NCBI GenBank assembly: GCA_905183005.1
Contig: CAJJDO010000134.1
Coordinates: 203,841-267,840, forward strand
Direction of reading: 5' to 3'
Length of the DNA stretch: 64,000 nucleotides
DNA from: Paramecium pentaurelia
Lineage: Eukaryota > Ciliophora > Oligohymenophorea > Peniculida > Parameciidae
Shown: piece after piece, positions 38,669 to 50,467 of the stretch
Layout of the letters: every line of letters starts with the position of its first letter
Position numbering within the stretch: position 1 is the first letter of the stretch
Program-made: the position numbers and the translations under genes
The notes under the pieces: generated by a model
What the model saw: only the letters and a program-made list of their open reading frames with translations
The model's database searches: none
Told to the model about the DNA's origin: nothing

Positions 38669-41099
38669 TCATAATCTATCTGTAGAGATAGCATTAACTT
38701 TAATGCCATCTTACAATGAAATTACATAAATTCTATAAGTCTTATTTCTATATTAAATATCTTCAGAAGCAAAAAATGTTTAATTTGTAATTTTGGAGAG
38801 TTATCCATCTTTGAATGCCTATTTCAGAATTTAATTTTATAGAATGGTTTATGAAATGACAGATAGACTGTCTCTCACTTTTAGATTTTTGAAATAAAAT
38901 GGTATATGAGGGTAAGGACTTTAGCATGGTAATGATGTTTAATGAGCAAGAGCAGCAATTAAACCATCAAAACTAATAAATAATGTTTTAATAAATATTT
39001 CTGCTTCTTTATCTTATACAAAATCTTTGAAATAAGGTAATTATCTAACACTTAAATCATTTTAATTAATAGATAATAATTCTAATTTAAGTTCCTTTTC
39101 TGGAATGAAATGTTATTCACCATTTTCAAAAGTTTACTTTTAAAATATGTTTACAATTTTATGATAAGTTTCATCATTTTTAAAATGTGAATTACCTGCA
39201 TTCTAAAAGATAATTAAATATAATTATTTACTAAACAATCTAAAATCCATTTATTTATTTTATCTTTCATATTGTATCCTCCTTTGAGTTAGAAACTAAG
39301 TGAATTAGGTAAATAAGTTGGATCATATTATATATGTTTTTCTTTTTTTGGTAATTTATTTTTCTTTTCATTAACAATAACATCTTCACTTTACTTTCTC
39401 ACAACATCATCTACTTTTATTGGTTAATGTTTAGTTATTTTTGTGACTTTAGGAAATAATTAATGAATAATATTCTTGATTTCTTCATCAAAAGTATCAT
39501 TATTTTAATTTTACAGATGAACTTCTTTCAGACTTTTAAAGAATTGATTTAAGTTTTTTTTTGAATCATTATGAAATATATCCAATAAATCATCTTCAAT
39601 ATATTCATGATCAATTTTAATATCTTCATCAACAAATGGAAATTCTATTATTCCATTTACTAATAGAGAATTTATTTTAAAATTCTCAAAAGCTTTAACC
39701 TTTTTAATAAAAGATTGAACTCTATCAAGAGAAGCACAAGTTCTTTTCATAGCTGTAATAAGTAATTCATATGAAAATGGCATTTTCAATTCATTATAAG
39801 ACTTTTTGGTATATGGATACAGGATGATTTTGTTGTAAAATTAACTACATTTTGATATAATAGATTATGCTTCTTCTGGAGTATGATTATGTTCTAATAT
39901 AATAACATAATTATCTCTAATTTTAGCATCTTAAAGATCACTGACAATTTAGGTTTGATAATAGAATGATTGAAAAGTTCTTGCAAATGTTGATACACCA
40001 ACTCCATTAATACATAAAGGTATAATTAAATATACATTTTCTGGATTCTTTTATTGATTTTCACCTGTATATACTGGTATTCTTGTTAAAGATTCTGGTT
40101 GATAGGTTGACCATAAGACTCTATGTTCTTTAATAGATTTTAATTAATTCTATTTGAATGTCTTATTATTAAATATGTTGAATAATATAATAGTAATGAA
40201 ATCATTAAAATTATATTTAATGGTTTATTCCATTTTATTATTAGATTCTAATATTTTAATGCCTTATTCATATATATTTTAGTAAAATTTAAATGGTCTA
40301 GGTGGTTTAACTTATAAAGATTTAACAAATTATTTAAAATCTCTTTCAATATGTTATTCATTCAATAACATAGATTAAATGTGTTTATAAATTAAATACT
40401 CAACTGTATGTATAACATAATATTGATCATTAAAATATAATATAACTCCTGCTGATTCTAATTCAATATCACTTCTTTAAATTCTCTCTATATGTTTTTA
40501 GAGTAATTTTAATTGCAATTTAAATTAAGATGTTTTTGGATGAGGTAATCCATAAAAACAAAATAATTATTGAGATTATTCAAAATTAACATCAACAATA
40601 CCAATAAATTATAGTATATCATCAGAATGATAAATCAAAGATTCTTAATTGATAATATGACCATATACTGTTCTATTATGAAAATCAAATTTCAAATTAT
40701 TAATTTTTTCTTGACTGACTAGAATAAATAGATTAATTTACATTCATTCAAAATATTAAACCATAATTCACCTACTTATACTGCTGAATCAAATCTTTAA
40801 AATGAAAATTCAGATAAATCATCAGATGTTTAAGCAACAATAGTGAGATTGTTTGAATATATTAACCAAGCATCAATTTCTTTTTAATATCCAATTTTAA
40901 ATAATTAACCTCCTGGATAAGTCTGACTATATACAGTTTACTTATTTAGTTATGATTATCTTACAATTAAATTATTTTCAATGGAATCTTTGATTATTTA
41001 ATCCAAATTTGATTAAGTGGGAAATTAAACATCTTATAAACCTAATATAAAGTTAAGATATATTACCCCATAAAGTTTTAAGTATTTAATTTTATTCAT
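38669..41099 (-). CDS. Large hypothetical protein (792 residues)
   Basis: ATG 41099, TGA 38669-38671, introns at 40719-40741 (23 nt) and 39203-39231 (29 nt) with exact closure. The N-terminal quarter has VYSQTYPGGQLFKIGY. A central segment YLIIPLCINGVGVSTFARTF looks like a strand and loop of a P-loop fold but lacks the GKS/GKT. Then a charged region rich in D, K and E (DEDIKIDHEYIEDDLLD, KKEKHIQYDP), and a final globular part (SLSVISQTILQNQ to DGIKVNAISTDRL). The mix faintly recalls RNA-ligase/kinase proteins but I would not assign it. No membrane segment. Confidence 0.75.
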
Positions 41100-41371
41100 T
41101 GAATATTTATAAGACTGTTTTATGATGATGAATCTATAATGAATAATTTGTATAATATTACTTAATATTTAACATCATAAATCACAAGATTTTCTATGAA
41201 TAATTTATTTTAATCATAAATCTATTAATCTTGATCATTACAATAATGTAAACTAAATTATTAATGATAAATTACAATTCATATGGATCATTGCTTTGAT
41301 ATGAGGACATTAATTAATATTAAATATATTAAATATATATATTTGTAGTATCAAAAATTAATATTTATTTT

Positions 41372-41832
41372 TCATTTACGAAGTTTTGAAATCTTGAGAA
41401 AACTATCATTTATTCTGTTACTTAATTCTTCATTGATATTTAGAGTTTTCATTCTTTCACATAATTATCTATAATAATATTATAATATACGCTATTTAAT
41501 TTATTGAATTATTCTCTAAAAATGCAGATTGTAAGGGTAATTTCTCTATTTCTAAAATATTAAGCAATTCTATCATAGAATTACTTTATTCACTAATAAA
41601 TCCTTAATTTTTCCAATTTATCTCTGAAATCTCAGAATGTGAATCATTAGTCTCCAATTCAAAAATTGTATGTGCCATACCACCATCTTTTGAATATTTC
41701 AATGCTTAAAATAAATTTGAAAAAAACTAATCATTAATTATAATTATTAAATACTTCTTTAACTTCAATTGGTTCTTATTACCATAATTTACTAAAATTC
41801 TTTTTGTCTGGGTCCTTTTAAGTAAGATACAT
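41372..41832 (-). CDS. Small hypothetical helical protein
   Basis: ATG 41832, TGA 41372-41374, introns at 41727-41754 (28 nt) and 41469-41490 (22 nt); 136 residues with exact frame closure. Sequence begins MYLTQKDPDKKNFSKLWQ and continues with helical, acidic segments (IFELETNDSHSEISEINW, KTLNINEELSNRINDSF). No motif recognised. The two well-formed introns are the main support that this is a gene. Confidence 0.75.
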
Positions 41833-42118
41833 TTAATTACATTGAGACTCTATTTATATAAAATGATCACTGGAGGAGGATTTGAGTTCATTTTATTTTA
41901 TTATAAAACAATTATTAATTACATACTAAATATATTTGATCATAAACATAATTATACTATATTTTTAATCATTTTTATTGTATCATTATTCTTAAGTTCT
42001 TTAAACTATTTAAATTATATATTCAATAATAATACTCTCCATTTATTATTAATTCTATAATGATCATTAAAAAAATATAAACAAATTAAGTTAAAATCAA
42101 TAATCTTCATATCTATTC

Positions 42119-42861
42119 TCATTAACAATATTTTTCATTTAACAATATCTTTATTTTGAAATAATCACTATGAGTCCATTCTCTTTTAGTATCAGATTTC
42201 TCTAACATTTTTACAGCCTACATTATATATATTTTTATTGTACCTATTTCCAAGTAACAAATCTCCCCTTTATTCTTAATCTCTCTTCTGCTACCTTTTA
42301 TCTAATATGATAATGCACTTTTTTCCCAAAAGTTCTACTATGTTTCTTCTCTAAGTATTTCTTTACTTTCAATTTCCTTTACATCTCTTTTTAATTGGCT
42401 TTAGTATTACACAATTATTAAACCCAATTTTCAAATTTTAAAGTTTATGGATCATCCAATATCTTATAATCTAAACCTATTTTTATTCTTTGTAAGTCAT
42501 CTTTGTTAATAAAATTCAAAATAAAATTCTCCTGAGAAGTGCTTGGATAGTATTTCATATCTAAGTTAAACAAATGTTAATCAGCATTAATTGGAGGAGC
42601 AAGTTCTTTTGAAGGAAATTTTAGTATTGGAATATGCTCAAAAGAGTTATCAGAATGTTCAGAAGTTTCAGTCTACTCTACTGTTGAGCATTCATAGTTA
42701 TTATTTAGATTAATCTCTTCATTCTCAACCAAGTAACTTGGTTTTTTGAATAAGCCAAGTTAATGTTAAGTGAAGATGTTGATATTGGATTCTTCATCCT
42801 AAAAACTGTTGTTTTAATCGTGTTCAAACTCTGATATTGTATCAAATTAGACTTAGAACAT
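42119..42861 (-). CDS. CCT-motif protein
   Basis: ATG 42861, TGA 42119-42121, 26-nt intron at 42218-42243; 238 residues. The C-terminal third contains a CCT motif: KVKKYLEKKHSRTFGKKVHY then HIRQKVAEERLRIKGRFVTW. It has the basic start, the Y-x-x-R-x-x-x-A core and the GRF end seen in CONSTANS/TOC1-type proteins. In plants this motif binds NF-Y and DNA; ciliates also carry CCT proteins, of unknown role. The N-terminal part is acidic, Ser/Asn-rich and likely disordered. A nuclear regulator is the natural inference. Confidence 0.8.
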
Positions 42862-43742
42862 GTTTTATTAAGATATTAATTTTTAAAAAAGGGAACACCG
42901 GAATTAAAATTTATGTATTAAATTTTATAATATAAAACAATCAGTTTGTATCAGAGAATCTTTATTATATATTTTTACATATTAAAATAGAAGTAGCAAT
43001 AATAATAACTCATTTCAATATAATATATATCATTTTCTATTTGAAATTAAAGAAAGTATTTAAAATAATTAGATTAAATTACATCTAATCTTTTATGATT
43101 GATACATTATTATTTATAATATAATATCTTACAATATTTATGTAATTAAAATATATATTAAAAAGTACTCTCTAATTTCATAATCGTAATAAATTGTCTA
43201 TCTATTATCCTATATCTATTTAACTAAAAAAATCATCTACTTTTTATATACTAATTAATAAATTATAATAAATGTACTAATCTTAATTTTCAGAAACTAA
43301 ATTAAATATATTATGTAAACTTAACGTATTATCTATATTGAAACAATTATATAAACATTATAATCTAATTAATTATTTTCTATTAATTTACAAGATGCTA
43401 TTTATACTTTAAACCAATAACTATAAAATCTAATAGTATAAACTATTCTAAATTATATTTATCATCATAGTTTTGAAATAATAAAAAACTGTAAGATTTT
43501 AATTATATCTTTAAAAATCAATTTAATTTATTATTGAAATTTAATGAATAAAGTTTATTTATATCAATGATATTTTAGAATTTATAATAATCCAAAAATA
43601 AATTTCATTATATACATATATATATTAATATTTGTATAATAAAATTTATTAAATTTAATTAACTTTTAAGATTTCTAGATATGTATCCTTCAAGATTTAT
43701 TAATGAACAAATCTATACTAATTTAATTTTAAAAAGTATTAA
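42862..43742. other. Long AT-rich intergenic region
   Basis: About 880 bp between divergent genes (CCT protein and TPR gene), among the most AT-rich parts of the window, with many short direct TATA/ATTA tracts. No gene or RNA structure recognised. Confidence 0.6.
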
Positions 43743-45897
43743 ATGAAGATTAAACAAATAGGTAAACAGTTAGAAAAGAGAGGTTAAATTAAGGAAGCAC
43801 TTGATTAATGGAATTAGAAAATATTAGACAATTTATAAGATATAAGGTTCTATGAATCAAAAGGTAATTGTAAAATTAGATTTAGCTGCTATTTTAATGA
43901 GAAATGATTAATAAGAAGAAATAATTAAATGCTGGGATTTTGGAATTGAAAATAATAAAACTAACATCTTATTTTATAAGGCAAAAAGTATTAAATAAAT
44001 TTATAAAGTAAATGCTTTATAAAAATTGGGTAGAAATATTGAGATTATTGAATGCATAAATAAATGGATTCATTTAAACAATAATTGTAGTTTGGTTGAG
44101 AATGAGATTTCTTAAATTTCAAGTTATAAATTTGAATGTATAAGTTTAGCTTTATCATTTAGTAGTTGTTAATAAATGTGATGAGTAAGATTGGATAATA
44201 AAAAAAAAACTTCTTAGTTTAAGTAGTATAAGAGAATATATTGACTATAGTAAATCAAGATAATTAAAATTAGCTAATATATTAAAAAAGTTGGGTAAGG
44301 AAGAAGAAATACTATAATGTTTTGATTGGGGAATTATGAATAATATTGATGACATAGATTTTTATTATGCAAAATGTATTGATAATGCTTAAATAATAGC
44401 AATGTACCTAGAATCATAAGGTAAGAATTAAGAAGCTATTGATTGTTGGAAATTTGCTATATAGAAAAATTATAAATCTACATAATTTTATGACTCTTAT
44501 TGTAAATTTTATATAAAGATTAGCAATTCTTCTAACAAAATTGAATAAAATTTAAGAATTAATTGATTGTATGTAATTTGGAATTGAATAAAATCCAAAT
44601 TAAATTACATTCTATGATAACAAAGGTTATATTTATCAATATTTAATTATATTAGTTAATGCATTAATTGAATTAGGAGAATAATAATAAGTTATTAATT
44701 GTTTAGATTATGGAATAAGTTAGAATAAATATAATATAAATTTCTATAATTATAAATGTAATTAAGTGTTCTATATAATTAGGTAGAATATTAAAACGCT
44801 TAGAAAGATATGAAGATTGTATTGAATGTAGAGAACTTGGTATCCAAAATAATCCTGATAATTTTGATTTTTATTATGCAAAAGGCATTTAAGTCATAAA
44901 ATGATTTTTAGCTTGTGAATTAGATAATTTAGATAGATTAGAAGAACAACTAGAATGTTGGTAACGTGGAATAGAAATTAAAAAAGATTGTATAAGTTTT
45001 TATCAGCATAAATGTAAATTTAATTTATATTATTAGTTAATATCTTATGGAAATTAAAAAGATATGAAGAAGCTCTCTAATTATGGGATTACGGAATTCA
45101 AAATAATAATTAAAATGAAAAGTTTTATTATTAAAAAGGTAGAAATATTAATAATTTCAATATAGCTGAAGCTTTAGAAATGTTAGAAAGAAATGAAGAA
45201 ATGCTTGAATGTTGGGATCAAGGAATATAAATTAACCCTAATAATGTAGAATTTTATAAAGAAAAATGTAAATTGTCATTTATTTTTAGGTTATGCTTTA
45301 ATGAAATTTGATAAATTTGAAGTAGTTAACAAAAGTTGGGTTTCAGGTCAAGAAGATTCCAATCATTCTCAAAATCAATTATCTGATAATGAAGAGAGTA
45401 ATAAACAATCTATATTTAGATTCCCTAAAATAATCAGAAAATGCAGAAAAAGCTCTTAAATGTTGGGATTTAGGACTATCAAATAATCCTCATATTTTAG
45501 AATTTTATAACTAAAAAAGTAGATAAGATTCTTTTATTATTTAAGTTCAATTATTATAAAGATTGGGAAGAATAAAAGAAGCTCTTACTTGTAGAGAGTA
45601 AGGTATTTAAAATAATGAGGATGATCCAGAATTTTATATGATGCTTGGTATTATATATTATAATAAATAGCTGAGGATTTACTAAGTGAGAAAAATATTA
45701 TAGAATCAATAAGTTCAATTGATTAAGGATTAAAAAGATGTGATGATACAAGATTATATGCAACTAAATGTTTTTATTTAATTAATTCATCAGGTTAATC
45801 GTTAAAAAAGTTGAAATCACTAAGAAAAGCATTAATATATTTTCGACTATCAGATTCTGGGATGTATTTAGGAAAAAAGTTAAAATATCATTTATGA
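43743..45897 (+). CDS. TPR-like repeat protein with an intron in every repeat
   Basis: ATG 43743, TGA 45895-45897. Fifteen introns of 21-30 nt give exactly 597 codons: 43864-43885, 43988-44008, 44138-44162, 44376-44399, 44502-44523, 44626-44655, 44758-44782, 44885-44911, 45014-45036, 45139-45165, 45268-45289, 45398-45419, 45519-45545, 45648-45670, 45770-45793. The protein is built of about 35-residue helical-hairpin repeats of the form LxxLGRxxEALxCWDxGIxxNxx followed by FYxxK. Nearly every intron falls just after FYxxK. The intron at 44885 begins GC rather than GT. TPR-type scaffolding is likely; the partner is unknown. The last exons lie in the duplicated overlap (45733-46814). Confidence 0.75.
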
Positions 45898-46814
45898 TAA
45901 TTATGATATTAAATAATAATTAAGAATTGTAGTTTTGTGAATTCATAATAAACTTCATAGATTAAATTCTAAAATTCTTACTTATTGGATTTATATATTA
46001 ATAATTTTACTAAATAACCACTTTGTTAAATGGATTAAATCATAATATTCTTCTTTATTAATTTAATTCAAATATATTTTAATCAATTTGATTATCTTTT
46101 CCAATAATTTGGATTAAACTGAAATTTCAAATATATTTTATAATATATATTATAATATGATCAGAAATCAACAGATCTAAATATTAAAAGTAATAAATTT
46201 ATCAATTTACCTATATTTAAATACATTAGCAACTTTTTTAATGAATAATATCCAAGATTAACTATATTAAAAGCACAGAAAATTCCTAAAACCAAATAGT
46301 ATAGAAGTGATAGAAAATTCCTTTAACAATTTCTAATCAAATCTATAAAATCTATAGAATATATTTCAATAAAAAATGATTCAAAATGAATTAAAAAATC
46401 ATAGTTTATTTAAAGATAGAATGTAGTATAAACAGGATAACAATGCAAATTAGTTTCAAATAATATATCCTTAAAGAAATAAGCCATATTCTTAAGATAA
46501 TAAATAAAATACTCTTCCAAAATTAAAACATTACTTATAAGAAGTTGAATAAAATAATGGAGTTCTTAATAAGATAAAAGAATAGGGCATCAAATTTGCA
46601 GATAAAATCAATAATTATTTTTAAGTATTATCTCCATAAATCAAAAACCATAATGAATATTTAGATATGAAATTAAAATATAATGATGATGAATAATTAA
46701 TCCAAAAATAAAATACTTAATAGAGAAACTAAAAATCATATGATTTACTATCTTCTATTGTTTTTGAAATTAGATCTTTAAGATCTATTTGCAAATTATC
46801 AAATTAATAATCAT
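45733..46814 (+). repeat. 1,082-bp block repeated exactly at 46816-47897
   Basis: Starts within the TPR gene, ends within the VWA gene and is followed directly by the N at 46815 and then a second copy offset by 1,083. By eye I find no difference between copies. This is unmerged overlap of two contig ends. It leaves a spare TPR 3' end (stop 46978-46980) and a spare VWA 5' end (ATG 46377). The true spacer between TPR stop and VWA start is about 480 bp. Confidence 0.9.
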
Positions 46815-46815
46815 N
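46815..46815. other. Single-N contig join
   Basis: One N between the two identical 1,082-bp copies; the copies overlap end to end, so no sequence is actually missing. Confidence 0.95.
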
Positions 46816-47458
46816 AAAAGATGTGATGATACAAGATTATATGCAACTAAATGTTTTTATTTAATTAATTCATCAGGTTAATCGTTAAAAAAGTTGAAAT
46901 CACTAAGAAAAGCATTAATATATTTTCGACTATCAGATTCTGGGATGTATTTAGGAAAAAAGTTAAAATATCATTTATGATAATTATGATATTAAATAAT
47001 AATTAAGAATTGTAGTTTTGTGAATTCATAATAAACTTCATAGATTAAATTCTAAAATTCTTACTTATTGGATTTATATATTAATAATTTTACTAAATAA
47101 CCACTTTGTTAAATGGATTAAATCATAATATTCTTCTTTATTAATTTAATTCAAATATATTTTAATCAATTTGATTATCTTTTCCAATAATTTGGATTAA
47201 ACTGAAATTTCAAATATATTTTATAATATATATTATAATATGATCAGAAATCAACAGATCTAAATATTAAAAGTAATAAATTTATCAATTTACCTATATT
47301 TAAATACATTAGCAACTTTTTTAATGAATAATATCCAAGATTAACTATATTAAAAGCACAGAAAATTCCTAAAACCAAATAGTATAGAAGTGATAGAAAA
47401 TTCCTTTAACAATTTCTAATCAAATCTATAAAATCTATAGAATATATTTCAATAAAAA

Positions 47459-49260
47459 ATGATTCAAAATGAATTAAAAAATCATAGTTTATTTAAAGAT
47501 AGAATGTAGTATAAACAGGATAACAATGCAAATTAGTTTCAAATAATATATCCTTAAAGAAATAAGCCATATTCTTAAGATAATAAATAAAATACTCTTC
47601 CAAAATTAAAACATTACTTATAAGAAGTTGAATAAAATAATGGAGTTCTTAATAAGATAAAAGAATAGGGCATCAAATTTGCAGATAAAATCAATAATTA
47701 TTTTTAAGTATTATCTCCATAAATCAAAAACCATAATGAATATTTAGATATGAAATTAAAATATAATGATGATGAATAATTAATCCAAAAATAAAATACT
47801 TAATAGAGAAACTAAAAATCATATGATTTACTATCTTCTATTGTTTTTGAAATTAGATCTTTAAGATCTATTTGCAAATTATCAAATTAATAATCATAGT
47901 ATCTTCCAGGGATGATAAGTATTAAAACAAAAGAAAGTTAAATAGGATTAAATGAAAGAAGTATTGGTGTTGATTTAGTAAATATTTTAATTTACAATAG
48001 ATTTGCTTAATTGACAAAAGTGGAAGTATGAGAGGAGAAAAAATTAAAATGGTTAAAAAGACATTAATACTTTTGCTTGATTTTTTAGGTGAATAAGATC
48101 GTCTATAAATCATTACTTTTAATGAATAAGCTTAAAGATTAACTCCTTTAAAATGTTTAACAGAGAAAAATAAACAATATTTTCAATCAATTATTTCATA
48201 AATCCAACCTAGAGGATTGACTAAAATTTCTAGTGCTACTCATATAGCATTTAAATAATTAGATGATAAATTATATAGAAATAATGTTAGCTCTATATTT
48301 TTATTATCAGATGGACAAGACAGAGAAGCATTGTTTGAGATATCTAATTAAATTAAGCATATAAAATAAGTTTTTACATTATATACTTTTGGATTTGGTG
48401 AAGATTATGATGCATAATTGATGACATCTATTTGTAAATTAAAAAATGGATACTTTTATTTTGTTAAGGATATCACATTACTAGATGAATATTTTGCCCA
48501 TGCTATAGGAGAAATAGTTTCTGTAATTGCAGAATAAATATAAATAAATATATCTTCAATATCCATAAAACCTATGTAAGATTTATAGATTTCAAAGACT
48601 TATGGTAATATGTGGAAATAAAGAGGACATATATATGATATAAATATACCTTAATTAGCATCTGGTACAAGAAAAGATTTTGTATTTGAAATTTAAATAC
48701 CTTAAATTGATTCTAAAATCTTAGATCATGAAAGAGTTGTAAAAGTACTAGAAGCCAGTTTAAGTATGAAAGATCCTATAAGTGGAGAAATTATAAAAAA
48801 ATCTGCTGCACTTAATTTAACTCTATTTAATTAAGATGAAAATGTAGATGTTATTGAAGAATGTACTGATGTTTATTCTCAATATTTAAGAGTAAAAAGT
48901 ACAGAAACTATTGATAATGCAAAATAAGCTTGTGATTAAAATAATTTTGTAGAAGCTTAAAGATTATTAGACAATATGATGATACAAATATAGAAAAATA
49001 ATCATAAAGTAGTTTAGAAATGTACTGGAATTATTTAAGATATAAATTAAGCTAAATAAGCTTCTTAAAAGATATAATATAATACTTTTGGTTCAAAATA
49101 ACTATGTTAAATGATTGTTAATAATTATGCATAAGGAGGTATAAATTCCATATTTTCATTTGATGGAAAATAATTATAATAATTGAAATCATCTTAATTT
49201 TTAAATTTAACCTAATAAACAATGATAAAAATAGTATAAACTAAGAAAGCTTAATATTGA
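47459..49260 (+). CDS. VWA-domain protein with intact MIDAS
   Basis: ATG 47459, TGA 49258-49260, one 23-nt intron at 47978-48000; 592 residues. After an Asn/Lys-rich N-terminus, the VWA domain begins VDLICLIDKSGSMRG (the DxSxS of MIDAS). It continues KISSATHIAF (MIDAS Thr) and FLLSDGQDRE (MIDAS Asp), and ends around LYTFGFGEDYDAQL and FVKDITLLDEYFAHAIGEIV. All metal-ion residues are present. The C-terminal 200 residues are helical and unassigned. Domain layout resembles cytosolic VWA proteins of plants and protists. An inverted partial copy is at 14461-15006. Confidence 0.85.
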
Positions 49261-49694
49261 TATTTATATTCATCATTTTATAATAAAATCATTATAAAAA
49301 CTATATAATTATTGAATTATTCTATTGTTATCTATAGTTTTCTCATCTCAATATTAATAAAATTTTATTGATTATTTTAATTGAAAAATTTAATGAATTA
49401 ACAAATCTTTTATTGACAATTTTATAATGAAACTTATTGTATTCCTTAATACTTTTTAATAATTCAAAATTAAAGATTTTGATTCTTTGGTCTAATAATT
49501 CCAAAATATGAAAGATGGCTATTCTTTATGCTAGAATCATTGATATTAAAAATATCAAAAGAATCTAAATTTAAAATTTAATCACTCTCAACTAAAATAG
49601 AATAAATTAAAATAATGCAATAGAATAATTTTTTTGTATTTATTTAGAACTAATCAAATGTTGCATAAGTATTTTTATATTATTTTGCATAAAC
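49261..49694. other. Intergenic
   Basis: About 430 bp without a supported gene. The first 60 bp match the left arm in inverted orientation (14401-14460). Confidence 0.6.
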
Positions 49695-50087
49695 ATGAAT
49701 CTTGATAGTTTACCAAAAGGAGGAGTTAATAAGGGAATGGTTTTACCTTTGATATTTTAATGTCCATAAGATTGTATTTGTCAATCTAGTTTACCAAAAA
49801 TTTGGTATCATAAAAAATGTGGATAACCTTCATTTATTAGTGAATATGGTGATATATTCTGTTGTAATCACTTAGAGGACTGTTCAGGATATTTTATTTA
49901 AAATGCTTACTTTTAATGCAGGAAGGCAAAAAAATCTAATACTTGGTATCAGCATAATTAGTTTTCAAAACTTTTGATGGCTCTTTCATAGGCTATATCG
50001 GTAGCAGAAAATACTCTTGAGGCAAATAATGTCCATCATTTTACAAAAAATTTACTTAAGTCATTACATTAGAGATGGCATAACTGA
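49695..50087 (+). CDS. Small Cys/His protein, copy 2
   Basis: Single exon, ATG 49695, TGA 50085-50087, 130 residues. It keeps the same Cys/His spacing as copy 1 (CPQDCICQS ... HKKCG ... CCNHLEDC ... C) and the motif NTWYQHNQFSKLL, but lacks about ten N-terminal residues and differs widely elsewhere. The conservation of ligands against a diverged background argues that both copies encode working proteins. Likely metal-binding; role unknown. Convergent with antigen gene D. Confidence 0.8.
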
Positions 50088-50467
50088 ATATGTTTGAATT
50101 AATTTAATTTATTAAATTTAAATTTAAATTATATTGATGATGTTTTATTAAAAATTGAATTTCAATCTAATATCTCTTACATTAACTTGATCAAATAAGT
50201 CTAATATAAAAAGTGTGTATTTTCTAAATTATGTTCTTTTAGCTTAAATCATTATATTACTTTCATTATGTAAAATTATTATTATTAACATTATAATATT
50301 AAATATCTCCAATATCTAATTATAAAATCCTTAAATCTATTTTAATCAAATATCCTAATATTGGATAATAATAATAAAATATTCAAGAAAAATAAAATAT
50401 ATAATAGAATTAACTTAATAAAAAATAAATTGTATTAAAATTTATATATTTACTAATTGTAAATGGT
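50088..50467. other. Intergenic between convergent genes
   Basis: About 380 bp. The part from about 50330 to 50467 is the 3' flank of gene D and matches, inverted, the sequence after the antigen pseudogene (13388-13530). Confidence 0.65.

Noticed and set aside
41842..42063. Plus-strand open frame of 73 codons with a hydrophobic stretch
   Set aside because: Lies in an AT-rich spacer beside a well-supported minus-strand gene, has no homologue in the window, and low-complexity Ile/Leu content is expected by chance here.
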